Assembly: GCF_002277895.1 (NCBI RefSeq)
Contig: NZ_CP022998.1
Location: forward strand, 3,453,501-3,517,500
Length of the DNA: 64,000 bases
Reading direction: 5' to 3'
DNA from: Rhizobium sp. 11515TR
GTDB lineage: Bacteria > Pseudomonadota > Alphaproteobacteria > Rhizobiales > Rhizobiaceae
Shown piece after piece: positions 8,154 to 16,386 of the stretch (positions within the stretch are counted from its first letter, which is position 1; each line of letters begins with the position of its first letter). Position numbers and translations under genes: made by a program. The notes beneath the pieces were generated by a model that searched no databases, was not told the origin of the DNA, and was given only the letters and a program-made list of their open reading frames with translations.

Positions 8154-9038
8154 ATGGACGAAAAAAAGTGGCAGGCCGAAAAATTCGAAGCGAACCGGCC
8201 GCATCTGCGCGCCGTCGCCTATCGTATGCTCGGCTCACGCATCGAGGCGGAAGATGCAGTGCAGGAAGCGTGGCTGCGCCTGATGAGGAGCGGTACGTCC
8301 GACGTCGAAAATCTGAGCGGCTGGCTGACGACGGTCACGGCGCGTATCTGCCTCGATCTGCTGCGAGCTCGCAAATCCCGTCGCGAGGAGCCGCTAACCA
8401 TTCACATTCCCGAGCCGATGGTGGTGCATGAGGCTGGTAATGGCACCGACCCGGAACAGGATGCTTTGCTGGCGGACTCCGTCGGCCTCGCCCTTTTGGT
8501 CGTGTTGGAAAAGCTGAACCCGGCCGAACGGCTTGCCTTCGTCCTGCACGATATGTTCGACGTCCCTTTCGATGACATTGCTCCGATTCTGGGGCGCACG
8601 ACGATCGCCACGCGCCAGCTTGCGAGCCGAGCCCGTCGCCGCGTGCAGGATACACCGTCAACGATAGAAGCCGATCTCACCCGCCAGCGCCATGTCGTCG
8701 ACGCCTTTTTCACAGCCTCGCGTGATGGCGACCTGCAGGCGCTGCTCGCCGTCCTCGATCCTCAAGCCGTCTTCCGGCCGGATGCCGTTGCCGCCCGCAT
8801 GGGGGCGGCCGGCGAAATCCGCGGGCGCGTGGACGTAGCCAAGACCTTCCAGGGCCGTGCGCGAGGAGCTCGGCTGGCGGTCATCAACGGCGCGGTAGGT
8901 GCCATCGTTGTCATCGATGGACAACTGCGCATCGCCCTGCGTTGCACCTTCAATGCAGATGGCGTGATTAACGTCATCGACGCGATGGCCGATCCGGAAG
9001 AACTGCGCAAGCTGGAGATCGTTTTGATTGAAACCTGA
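8154..9038 (+). CDS. ECF41-family RNA polymerase sigma factor with fused C-terminal SnoaL-like domain
   Basis: This 294-residue protein starts at 8154 behind GAGGAG. Sigma region 2 covers about residues 10-75 (AYRMLGSRIEAEDAVQEAWLR) and region 4 about 110-165 (LNPAERLAFVLHDMFDVPF, then the HTH). The linker has IPEPMVV, resembling the ECF41 WLPEP signature. A C-terminal extension of about 120 residues has a SnoaL/NTF2-like fold and ends with ADPEELRKLEI, like the family's NPDKL motif. In ECF41 proteins this extension replaces a separate anti-sigma factor and modulates activity. The divergent CMD gene and matching promoters support the assignment. Confidence 0.93.
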   Translation: MDEKKWQAEKFEANRPHLRAVAYRMLGSRIEAEDAVQEAWLRLMRSGTSDVENLSGWLTTVTARICLDLLRARKSRREEPLTIHIPEPMVVHEAGNGTDPEQDALLADSVGLALLVVLEKLNPAERLAFVLHDMFDVPFDDIAPILGRTTIATRQLASRARRRVQDTPSTIEADLTRQRHVVDAFFTASRDGDLQALLAVLDPQAVFRPDAVAARMGAAGEIRGRVDVAKTFQGRARGARLAVINGAVGAIVVIDGQLRIALRCTFNADGVINVIDAMADPEELRKLEIVLIET

Positions 9039-9040
9039 AA

Positions 9041-9802
9041 TTAGCGCATCTGCGTCGGGCTCGTGCCCGTCAGCCGGCGGAACATCGCGATGAAGGCCGA
9101 TGCATTGCTGTAGCCCAACTGCGCTGCAATCCGATGCACGGGCTCGCCGGCCTCGATCATCGACAGCGCGGCAACGAGCTTCAGTCGCTGCCGCCACTCG
9201 TTGAAAGAGAGGCCTAGATCCTCCTGGCACCGGCGCGACAGCGTGCGCTCGGTCGTCCCCATCCTGCGCGCCCATTCCGCTAGGGAGTGCCGGTCGCCTG
9301 GATTGGCCTGTAATGCGCTTAACACCGGCCCGAGCAAGGGGTCGTCGGAAAACGGCAGATAGCTCTCGCAGCGCGGCGCCAGACGAATCTGGTCGATCAG
9401 CACCTGCGCCAGCCTGAGATCTTCGGCCGTTTCCGGTATGGTGATATCCCGTGCAGCGAAATCCGCAAGGATCGCCTTCAACAGCGGGCTGATGCTGACC
9501 GTGGAAGGTTTGTCCGGCAGATCGGCGCACAGGGCGCGTTCGACATAGACGGTCACATAGCGCAGATCATGCTGATTATGGGCGCCGTGCATCGTGTCCG
9601 GCGGCAGCCAGATGGCATAATGCGGCGGCGACAGATAACGCGCGCCCTCGATATCGAACTCGCAGACGCCGATAAGCGCATAATTGAGCTCGCCCCAGGG
9701 CTGGCTCTTTTTGGGGAAAACCGTACCCGCCCCATAATTCTCGGTTCGGAAGGAAACCGGATTCGGCGGGTCGCCCTCGATGCGTGGAGACCTGCTGGAC
9801 AT
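9041..9802 (-). CDS. AraC-family transcriptional regulator with N-terminal cupin sensor
   Basis: The 253-residue protein has an N-terminal AraC_binding cupin (about residues 20-100; ALIGVCEFDIEGARYLSPPHYAIWLPPDTMHG). A C-terminal double HTH (about 155-253) ends with the AraC signature (IAAQLGYSNASAFIAMFRRLTGTSPTQMR). The ribosome site at 9802 is weak and unusually close (GAGGAC). It is divergent from an EamA-type exporter with a 137-nt gap, the classic layout of a local regulator and its exporter. It converges on the sigma gene with only 2 nt between the stops. Confidence 0.94.
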   Translation of the reverse strand: MSSRSPRIEGDPPNPVSFRTENYGAGTVFPKKSQPWGELNYALIGVCEFDIEGARYLSPPHYAIWLPPDTMHGAHNQHDLRYVTVYVERALCADLPDKPSTVSISPLLKAILADFAARDITIPETAEDLRLAQVLIDQIRLAPRCESYLPFSDDPLLGPVLSALQANPGDRHSLAEWARRMGTTERTLSRRCQEDLGLSFNEWRQRLKLVAALSMIEAGEPVHRIAAQLGYSNASAFIAMFRRLTGTSPTQMR

Positions 9803-9939
9803 GTCCTCATTTCACTACTACTTGTCTCAATCTCGTTATATACCGGAATTCTGACAAGCGGTAGAAGAGCTTCGGGACGGCAAACCCTATCCGCCCTCCT
9901 TTGTTTCGCCCGAAACCAAAAGACGCAGAGACCATTCAC

Positions 9940-10887
9940 ATGAGCACCGAGCAGAATGCTTCCGCATCCATAATCAGCACCGCCGGGCTCGCGCCGCTGC
10001 TGACGGTGTTCATCTGGTCCGGCAATACCGTTGTCACCAAGGTATCCGCCGGCGTGATATCTCCAGGTTCCATCTCTTTCTATCGCTGGCTGCTCGCTTT
10101 CCTCGTCCTCCTGCCCTTCGTTGGCCGGGCGGCATGGCGCAACCGCGCGCTACTGCGCGAGTGCTGGCTGAAGCTTGCCGTTCTCGGTGCGCTCGGCATG
10201 GTGATCTACCAGAGCCTCGCCTATGAGGCAGCCAAGACCACCTCCGCCGTCAACATGGGCGTCATCGTTGCTCTGATGCCGTTGCTGTCGACCTTTTTCG
10301 CAAGCCTGCTGGCCGCTGAGAAACCGACTGCGGCGAGCATCGCAGGCGGGGCCATCTCGCTGATCGGACTCATCTATTTGACCTCGCAGGGTGATCCGAT
10401 GCGCCTTGCTAATGGCGGCTTCCATATCGGCGATGGGCTGATGATTATCGCCGTTCTCTCAAATGCGCTTTATGGCGTGATGTTGAAGCGTTGGGCGATG
10501 CCGTTTCCGATGTGGCAGCAGCTTTTCTGGCAGATCGGCTTTTCAACCCTGTTGCTGATCCCGATTTTCCTGATGGGCGATATCTCGCCGATCACCACGG
10601 CCAACGTGCCATTGATCCTCTATGCCGCGATCCCGACCTCCCTTATCGCGCCTCTCTGCTGGATGATCGGCATTCAGAGGCTCGGAGCAGGCCGGACGTC
10701 GCTGCTGATCAATCTCCTGCCAATCGTCGTTGCAGCGCTGGCCTGGGCGCTGCTTGGAGAACAACTGTATTCCTATCACGCTATCGGCGGGGCACTCGCC
10801 CTCATCGGTGTTGGGCTCGGCTTACACAAGCCTCGGGCGAAGAATGATCCGGCCGATGACGAAAGCTGGGAGGCCGAGGAAGCCTGA
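9940..10887 (+). CDS. EamA/DMT-family transporter (10 TM)
   Basis: The ATG at 9940 (MSTEQNASASIIS) gives 315 residues; an in-frame TTG at 9901 is possible. Two EamA repeats of about five membrane segments each are visible, beginning LLTVFIWSGNTVVTKVSAG and, in the second half, LMIIAVLSNALYGVMLKRWA. Members of this drug/metabolite transporter family usually export amino acids or small metabolites. The charged tail (AKNDPADDESWEAEEA) is cytoplasmic. Regulation by the divergent AraC protein is likely. Confidence 0.92.
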   Translation: MSTEQNASASIISTAGLAPLLTVFIWSGNTVVTKVSAGVISPGSISFYRWLLAFLVLLPFVGRAAWRNRALLRECWLKLAVLGALGMVIYQSLAYEAAKTTSAVNMGVIVALMPLLSTFFASLLAAEKPTAASIAGGAISLIGLIYLTSQGDPMRLANGGFHIGDGLMIIAVLSNALYGVMLKRWAMPFPMWQQLFWQIGFSTLLLIPIFLMGDISPITTANVPLILYAAIPTSLIAPLCWMIGIQRLGAGRTSLLINLLPIVVAALAWALLGEQLYSYHAIGGALALIGVGLGLHKPRAKNDPADDESWEAEEA

Positions 10888-10970
10888 CGGCCGCTCCGAG
10901 AGGCCCCTTTCCTTTCGCCTGTCCTTCGTTCTACCATGAACGAGTCCCGAGAAGCGGAGAGGAAACAAGC

Positions 10971-11693
10971 GTGCGCATTGCCCTGGAACCGGTGTCCTCC
11001 AGAACTACGATCCAGGAGAGCGTCTATCAGCAGCTGCGAAACGCGCTCATGGCGGGCAATTTCGATCCCGGCCAGACGCTGACCATCGCCTCGCTCGCAG
11101 AAACCTTCGGCACCAGCAATATGCCGGTACGCGAAGCCCTGCGCCGGCTGGCGGCCGAAAATGCGCTTGAAGTTGCCGCCAACGGCTCGGCCCGCATCCC
11201 CATCGTCACGCTTGCCCGCCTGGACGATCTCTGCCGCGCCCGCATCGCCGTGGAAGGGCTCGCCGCCGAGCTTGGCATCCCGAACCTGACCCCGACAGAT
11301 ATCGCCGCACTGGAGCGCATCGCCGGCGAGCAGCATGTGATCGGCCTCGGCGCCAACGTCTACGACCTGATGGCCAAGAATCAGCAGTTCCACTTCACTA
11401 TCTACCGCGCCTCTGGCTCCGAGGTACTCCTGCAGCTGATCGAGACCTTATGGCTGCGTTTCGGCCCCTATATGCGCATGCTCTCCGCCTCCGTCGAACC
11501 TTTGATGCGCAGCGGCGAGCTTGACCCTGCCGGCGAGCATGTTGCGATCGTCAAGGCGTTGAAGGCGGGAGACTTCGCCGCAGCTCGCGACGGCGTCGTC
11601 GCGGATATCAAGCGCACCCACGAAATCCTGCAGGATTATTGCCCGGCCACGCAGGACGAGCCGCGCAAAGGCTCCGGCGCCGGCCGTCGCTAA
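10971..11693 (+). CDS. GntR-family transcriptional regulator, FadR/FCD subfamily
   Basis: A GTG start at 10971 lies behind GAGAGGAAA, giving 240 residues. The winged HTH is at about residues 15-75 (QLRNALMAGNFDPGQTLTIASLAETFGTSNMPVREALRRLAAE). It is followed by an all-helical FCD ligand-binding domain with metal-ligand-like histidines (QFHFTIYRASGSEVL and GEHVAIVKALKAGD). FCD regulators commonly repress catabolic genes for organic and amino acids. A 14-nt dyad overlapping a plausible promoter lies 49-62 nt beyond its stop, before the PLP-enzyme gene. Confidence 0.94.
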   Translation: MRIALEPVSSRTTIQESVYQQLRNALMAGNFDPGQTLTIASLAETFGTSNMPVREALRRLAAENALEVAANGSARIPIVTLARLDDLCRARIAVEGLAAELGIPNLTPTDIAALERIAGEQHVIGLGANVYDLMAKNQQFHFTIYRASGSEVLLQLIETLWLRFGPYMRMLSASVEPLMRSGELDPAGEHVAIVKALKAGDFAAARDGVVADIKRTHEILQDYCPATQDEPRKGSGAGRR

Positions 11694-11721
11694 GCTTGCC
11701 AGAAGAGATCCAGAAATTTGG

Positions 11722-11755
11722 TTGAACCTTAAAGTATTTTGTGATCAAATGATCA
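11722..11755 (+). promoter_or_regulatory. Promoter with overlapping dyad, probable GntR operator
   Basis: TTGAAC (11722-11727), a 17-nt spacer and TCAAAT (11745-11750) form a weak sigma70-like promoter. The -10 is embedded in TGATCAAATGATCA (11742-11755), two TGATCA half-sites two bases apart. A near-identical dyad is at 16292-16305. The adjacent GntR protein is the obvious candidate binder. Confidence 0.55.
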
Positions 11756-11795
11756 AAACTGAGGTTCCAATTCCAACATCGAGAGCGAGATCCCC

Positions 11796-13076
11796 ATGAG
11801 CTCCGCCGCTTCCGCATCGCAATTCGCCGGCCACAACAGTTTCCCGGTCGACGAAGTTCGTGCCATGTTCCCAGCCATCCGGAAGGCGGGCGATTTCGTC
11901 TTTCTCGACAATGCGGGCGGCGCGCAGGTGCCGCAGTCTGTCGTCGATGCTGTTGCCAATCACCTCATCGATTTCAACGTCCAGCGCATGGCGAAATACC
12001 AGCACAGCCAAGGTGTCGACCGCAATCTGGAAGAAGCCCGCGAAAGCGTCGCCATGCTGGTCAACGCCTATCGCCCGGAAGAAATCTCCTTCGGCCAGAA
12101 CGCAACCTCCTTCATCCGCCTTGTCAGCCTCGGCATTGCCAAGCTGCTCGGCGAGCGCAACGAGATCGTCGTCACCGACATGGATCATGATGCGAACATC
12201 GCCACGTGGATGGCGCTGGAAGCCGATGGCGCGAAAATCGTCTGGTGGCGCATGCGCGAAGACGGCACGCTGCATGTGGAGGACCTGAAGCCGCTGCTGA
12301 ACGATAAGACCCGCCTCGTCGCCTGCACCGTCACCGCGCATTCGATTGGCACGATCGTCGATGTCGCTAGCGTCTGCAAACTGGCGCAGGCGGCCGGCGC
12401 CGAAACCTTCCTCGATTGCGTCCATTACGGCCCGCATGGCCTGATCGACGTGCAGGCCTGGGGCTGCGACTATCTCGTCTGCTCCGGCTACAAGAATTTC
12501 TCGCCGCATATGGGCTTCCTCTGGGGCCGCTACGACGCGCTGGTCAGATTGCCGACATTCAAGGAAGACTTCATTCCGGACGTACCTCCCTACAAGATCG
12601 AAGTCGGCACCTTCACCTATGAGAACGTCGCCGGCATGAATGCCGCGGTCAAATATCTCGAAGGCCTTGGCCGCCGCTTCCTGCCGACCGGTGACCATAG
12701 CCGCCGTGAGGCGCTCGCCGCCGCCATGGGCGCAATCCGCCAATACGAACTGATGCTGTCGCGCGAAATGATCGCGGTGCTGAAACGCCACGGCGCCACC
12801 ATCTACGGCATCTCCGACGAGAGCCGCCTCGAGCAGCGCGTTCCCACGATCTGCTTCAACATGCCAGGCATCACGCCACAGGAATTTGCCGACGAAATGG
12901 GCAAGCAACGCATTGGCCTACGCGACGGCCACATGTTTGCGCCGCGCTTGATGAAGCGCCTCGGCCTTTCCATGGAAACAGGTGCCATCCGCGTGTCGTT
13001 GGTGCATTATAACAAGGTCGAAGAGATCGCCCGGTTCGACGCGGTCCTGACCGAGATCATGGCGCGGCGCAAGTAA
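11796..13076 (+). CDS. Class V aminotransferase fold PLP enzyme, cysteine-desulfurase-like (VC1184-type)
   Basis: The 426-residue protein keeps the class V (fold type I) features. These are DNAGGAQVP near the N-terminus, the PLP-ring stacking region ([11 protein letters not shown]), the PLP Asp in [14 protein letters not shown], and the Schiff-base Lys in [16 protein letters not shown] (about residue 235). It belongs to the cysteine-desulfurase-like or isopenicillin-N-epimerase-like branch. I see no IscS-like mobile Cys loop, so a role in Fe-S assembly is unlikely. It sits between the GntR gene and an aldolase gene, suggesting a catabolic lyase, epimerase or aminotransferase; the substrate is unknown. 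Confidence 0.85.
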   Translation: MSSAASASQFAGHNSFPVDEVRAMFPAIRKAGDFVFLDNAGGAQVPQSVVDAVANHLIDFNVQRMAKYQHSQGVDRNLEEARESVAMLVNAYRPEEISFGQNATSFIRLVSLGIAKLLGERNEIVVTDMDHDANIATWMALEADGAKIVWWRMREDGTLHVEDLKPLLNDKTRLVACTVTAHSIGTIVDVASVCKLAQAAGAETFLDCVHYGPHGLIDVQAWGCDYLVCSGYKNFSPHMGFLWGRYDALVRLPTFKEDFIPDVPPYKIEVGTFTYENVAGMNAAVKYLEGLGRRFLPTGDHSRREALAAAMGAIRQYELMLSREMIAVLKRHGATIYGISDESRLEQRVPTICFNMPGITPQEFADEMGKQRIGLRDGHMFAPRLMKRLGLSMETGAIRVSLVHYNKVEEIARFDAVLTEIMARRK

Positions 13077-13089
13077 GCCGTGCCTGTGA

Positions 13090-13155
13090 GCGGTGGCGGC
13101 GCCCGAACAACTCCGCCACCGCAATGCCTCCGTGCCGGTGTTTCGATCGGCACGG
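13090..13155 (+). terminator. Tandem hairpins after the class V PLP enzyme gene
   Basis: A 10-bp stem GCGGTGGCGG/CCGCCACCGC (13090-13122) is followed by an 8-bp stem CCGTGCCG/CGGCACGG (13130-13155) and then AAAGCTGTTTT. Together they likely end the GntR/PLP transcription unit. A weak promoter, TTGAAC-N18-TATCTT (13165-13194), follows for the next gene. Confidence 0.6.
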
Positions 13156-13240
13156 AAAGCTGTTTTGAACGCAGAGCAGATTGCCCTGTATCTTTCGGTC
13201 TATCCCTTGTTGAGACGACCGCTGAAATATGAGGATGCCG

Positions 13241-14023
13241 ATGAGCGATTTCCGCCGGAACTGTATCGAGCAGACGCTGCTAATTGGTACGTTTGCGGCT
13301 ATTCCGCATCCGGTCGCTATCGAAGTCACGGCAGCCTCGGGCGTCGATTTCCTCTGCATCGACTGGGAGCATTCGCAGATCAGCCGCGAGCGCATCGAGG
13401 ATCTGATCCGCGCCGCCGATGTCCATCGGGTTCCCGCCATGGTCCGCGTGCCCGGCCATGCGGCTGAGGATATCGCAACCGTCCTGGATGCCGGCGCAGC
13501 GGGCGTTCTCATACCGCGCGTTTCGACAGCGGAGCAGGCGCGCGCCGCCGTTAAGGGTACCCGCTATCCGCCGCTCGGTGCGCGTGGCGTCGGCCCCGGC
13601 CGCGCCGCCGCCTATGGCTACCGCATCCCGGATTATCTGGCCAAGGCCAACGAAGAGCTGGTGCTTGCCATCCAAGTCGAAACGGCCGAGGGGCTTGCCA
13701 ATATCGCCGAGATCGCCGCCGTCAATGGCGTCGATCTGATCTTCATCGGTCCCGGCGATCTCTCCGTTTCGATTGACGCCATGGGACCGGCCGGCAAGGA
13801 CAGGCTCGATGCGGCGATCAGAACCATCACGCAGGCGGCTCTGTCCGCCGGTCGAGCGGTCGGTATCTTTCGACCTTCGACAGACGATGTCGGCGCATGG
13901 TCGGAAGCCGGCATCAGCTTCTTCATACTGGCAAGCGATACGATGTTTCTGGGCGCCAGCCTGGCTGCCGGCGTCGACGCCGCAAAACAAAGCAAGTATG
14001 CGCCAGATAACAAGGAAAGCTGA
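13241..14023 (+). CDS. HpcH/HpaI-family class II pyruvate aldolase
   Basis: I choose the ATG at 13241 (MSDFRRNCIEQ, 260 residues) because GAGG lies 6 nt upstream; an in-frame ATG at 13229 has no ribosome site. Family motifs are intact: DWEHSQ (catalytic His), MVRVPG (substrate Arg), GARGVGPGRAAAYG, the metal-binding Glu in AIQVETAEGL and Asp in FIGPGDLSVS. These enzymes split 4-hydroxy-2-oxo acids into pyruvate and an aldehyde or ketone. With the following aminotransferase it could degrade a transaminated hydroxy-amino acid. The natural substrate is not fixed by the sequence. Confidence 0.9.
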   Translation: MSDFRRNCIEQTLLIGTFAAIPHPVAIEVTAASGVDFLCIDWEHSQISRERIEDLIRAADVHRVPAMVRVPGHAAEDIATVLDAGAAGVLIPRVSTAEQARAAVKGTRYPPLGARGVGPGRAAAYGYRIPDYLAKANEELVLAIQVETAEGLANIAEIAAVNGVDLIFIGPGDLSVSIDAMGPAGKDRLDAAIRTITQAALSAGRAVGIFRPSTDDVGAWSEAGISFFILASDTMFLGASLAAGVDAAKQSKYAPDNKES

Positions 14024-14082
14024 TTTCTATCAGTGCGTTACCATTTCAACGGGCAAAGCGAAATTGAGCAGGAAGGTAGACT

Positions 14083-14096
14083 TTTTAAGCTTAAAA
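14083..14096. promoter_or_regulatory. Palindromic operator TTTTAAGNTTAAAA (site 1)
   Basis: TTTTAAGCTTAAAA is a perfect 14-bp palindrome in the 188-nt gap upstream of the class I aminotransferase gene. It is the best copy of a motif found at four more intergenic positions (19306, 28030, 35193, 35323), all within the aromatic-catabolism region. Confidence 0.7.
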
Positions 14097-14211
14097 TTTG
14101 TCCTTGAAATGCAGTTGTTTTTGGATAACCATTCGAAATCGAGGGGTTGCAAAAGCGAAAGCTCCCACAGCCGTCTGAACCCTCCAATACAGAATTCCCA
14201 GGGGAAATTTC

Positions 14212-15417
14212 TTGTCTCTATCGCAGCATAACCTGCCGAACGCGATGACAGGCCGCGATGCTTTCGAAGGCATTCGCGCCCAGATCCGTGACATGCGCAC
14301 CGACAACATTGCCGTGCTTGCCAAGCGCGCCCGCGAACTCGGCGGCGTCATTCCGCTCTGGTTCGGCGAAGGCGATATCGTGACGCCGGGGTTCATCCGC
14401 GATGCTGCGAAGAAAGCGCTCGACGACGGCGCGACCTTCTATGTCCCGAATATGCGTGGCCTGGCGACGCTGAACGAGGCACTGTCCGACTATCAGACGC
14501 ATTGGCACGGCCGCCCCATCCCGATCGAGCGCACGACGGTTGCCCCCGGCGGCATGCAGGCGCTCTACATGGCGCTCGAGCTGCTCGTCGATGTCGGCAC
14601 CAATGTCGTCTATGTCGCCCCGCAATGGCCGAACATCCATAACGCCATCCATCTGATCGGCGGCGAGCCGCGCGCCGTGTCGCTCGACTTCGATACCGAT
14701 TGGCGCCTCGATCTCGACAAGCTTTTCGCCCGCTGCGATGCCCGCACCCGCGCCATCTTCCTGTCGACGCCATCCAATCCGACGGGCTGGACAGCTTCGC
14801 GCGAGGAGATGCAGGCGCTGCTGGATTTCAGCCGCCGCACCGGCATCTGGATCATCTCCGACGAGGTCTATGCCCGCCTCTATTTCGATGGCGACATCGC
14901 CCCTTCGATCTTGCAGGTGGCCGAGGACGGTGATCGCGTCATCGCGATCAACAGCTTCTCGAAAGCCTGGGCGATGACCGGCTGGCGCGTCGGCTGGCTG
15001 ACGCACCCGTCTGCCGTTGCCGACCAGCTCGGCGCCATGACGCAGTATATCAACAGCGGCACCTCCGCCATGGCTCAGGCCGGTGCGGCAGCTGCGCTGC
15101 GTGAAGGCGAGCCGCTGGTTTCAGAAATCCGCGGGCGCATCAAGGCCGGCCTTGATCTGGCCTATGAGAAGCTGCCGAAGATACCGGATATCATCTTGCC
15201 GGAAAAGCCGCGCGGCGGCATGTATGCCTTCTTCGCGCTGCAGGGCGAGCCCGATGCGACGGCGCTGTGCGAGCGTATTCTTGAAACGGCCCGCGTCGGC
15301 TTGGCGCCCGGATACCATTTCGGAGAATCGTCGCGCGCCTTCCTGCGCATGTGCACCTTCCGCGAGACCGAACAGATGCGCATCGCGCTCGATCGCATGG
15401 TCAATGCGATGACATGA
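14212..15417 (+). CDS. Class I/II PLP-dependent aminotransferase
   Basis: A TTG start at 14212 lies behind AGGGGAA (401 residues). Fold-type I aminotransferase features are complete: YVPNMRGLATLNEALSDY, the Asn/Pro motif STPSNPTGW, the PLP Asp in WIISDEVYARLYFDG, the Schiff-base Lys in INSFSKAWAMTGWRVGWL (near residue 250), and the carboxylate-binding Arg near the C-terminus (SSRAFLRMCTF). The branch contains aspartate/aromatic-type aminotransferases, so a 2-oxo acid product is expected. A perfect TTTTAAGCTTAAAA site lies 116 nt upstream, tying it to the anthranilate/isatin genes. The ABC binding-protein gene follows after 79 nt. Confidence 0.93.
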   Translation: MSLSQHNLPNAMTGRDAFEGIRAQIRDMRTDNIAVLAKRARELGGVIPLWFGEGDIVTPGFIRDAAKKALDDGATFYVPNMRGLATLNEALSDYQTHWHGRPIPIERTTVAPGGMQALYMALELLVDVGTNVVYVAPQWPNIHNAIHLIGGEPRAVSLDFDTDWRLDLDKLFARCDARTRAIFLSTPSNPTGWTASREEMQALLDFSRRTGIWIISDEVYARLYFDGDIAPSILQVAEDGDRVIAINSFSKAWAMTGWRVGWLTHPSAVADQLGAMTQYINSGTSAMAQAGAAAALREGEPLVSEIRGRIKAGLDLAYEKLPKIPDIILPEKPRGGMYAFFALQGEPDATALCERILETARVGLAPGYHFGESSRAFLRMCTFRETEQMRIALDRMVNAMT

Positions 15418-15496
15418 GACGGCCGCCGGTCGGGCGGACGGAATACCCCGCGGGTGAGAGGAAAAGCCCGCGGCCATAACCAGAGGGAGACTAAAA

Positions 15497-16294
15497 ATGT
15501 CCATGACTCGTCGCAGTCTGCTGATCCTGGCGACCGCCGTCGGCCTCGCCGGCGGAAGCCATTTTGCCTACGCCGCCGATGTGCTGAACGTCGGTTCTTA
15601 CCCCAACAACCCGCCCTTCGAGTACAAGACTGCCAGCGGCGGCTTCGAAGGCTTCGAGGTCGACATCGTCAACGAAGCCGCCAAGCGCGCCGGCATGACC
15701 ACGAACATCGCCGATTATGGTTTCCAGGCCCTATTTGCCGCAACCAGTTCCAAGCGCATCGACGTGGCGATCTCGTCCATCACGATTACGCCGGAACGCC
15801 TGAAGTCCCAGTCCTTCACACAGCCCTATTACGACTCCGACATGGGCGTCGCCACGAAGGAAGGCAGCAAAATCAAATCGCTTGCCGATCTCAAGGGCGT
15901 GGTCGTCGGCGTGCTATCGGGTTCGACAGGTGAAAAATGGGCCAACGACAACAAGGCCGCTCAGGGCTTTGCCGACGTCAAGGGCTACAATTCGCAGCAG
16001 GACATGTTCCTCGATCTCGGCGCCGGCCGCATCGATGCCGTCGTCAGCGACATTCCCGGCATGCAGTATCTCTTCGTCAAGACCAAGGGCTTCGCCATCA
16101 AGGATCGCATCAAGACCGGCGAGCAGTACGGATTAATGATGACCAAGGATTCGCCACTCATCGCCAAGATCAACGATGCGATCACCGCGATGAAGAAGGA
16201 TGGCACGCTGGAAAAGATCCACGAGAAGTGGTTCGGCGGCAAGGCACCGGCAGGCTCCTCCACCGTCACCGAACTGCCTATCCCCAAGGCGTGA
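15497..16294 (+). CDS. ABC transporter substrate-binding protein, family 3 (amino-acid type)
   Basis: The 265-residue protein has an N-terminal export signal (MTRRSLLILATAVGLAGGSHFAYAA, cleavage likely after AYA). The periplasmic family 3 fold follows, with the signature GFEVDIVNEAAKRAG and the ligand-Arg region (ITITPERLKSQSFTQPYY). It should capture an amino acid or related compound for the permease downstream. A 7-bp GC hairpin (CCGCGGG/CCCGCGG, 15448-15473) lies in its leader, and a second follows the gene. It is probably cotranscribed with the preceding aminotransferase. Confidence 0.93.
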   Translation: MSMTRRSLLILATAVGLAGGSHFAYAADVLNVGSYPNNPPFEYKTASGGFEGFEVDIVNEAAKRAGMTTNIADYGFQALFAATSSKRIDVAISSITITPERLKSQSFTQPYYDSDMGVATKEGSKIKSLADLKGVVVGVLSGSTGEKWANDNKAAQGFADVKGYNSQQDMFLDLGAGRIDAVVSDIPGMQYLFVKTKGFAIKDRIKTGEQYGLMMTKDSPLIAKINDAITAMKKDGTLEKIHEKWFGGKAPAGSSTVTELPIPKA

Positions 16295-16305
16295 TCAAAA
16301 GATCA
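16292..16305. promoter_or_regulatory. Second TGATCA dyad, probable GntR operator
   Basis: TGATCAAAAGATCA overlaps the stop codon of the binding-protein gene and matches the dyad at 11742-11755 in 13 of 14 positions. It lies before the permease gene, suggesting the same GntR regulator touches both loci. Confidence 0.4.
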
Positions 16306-16320
16306 TTATTGAAATGAACT

Positions 16321-16343
16321 GCGCCGGTCACAACGACCGGCGC
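16321..16343 (+). other. Intercistronic hairpin between binding protein and permease genes
   Basis: A perfect 9-bp stem GCGCCGGTC/GACCGGCGC with a 5-nt loop follows the binding-protein gene. There is no T-tract. Such hairpins often protect the binding-protein mRNA and lower permease output (inference). Confidence 0.6.
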
Positions 16344-16386
16344 GGATGCAGGAAACCTCGTCTTCGTTTCGCACGCGGGAGTGCCA

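Noticed and set aside
11796..13076. Cysteine desulfurase for Fe-S cluster assembly
   Set aside because: No suf/isc genes nearby and no visible mobile-loop Cys signature; only fold-level similarity.
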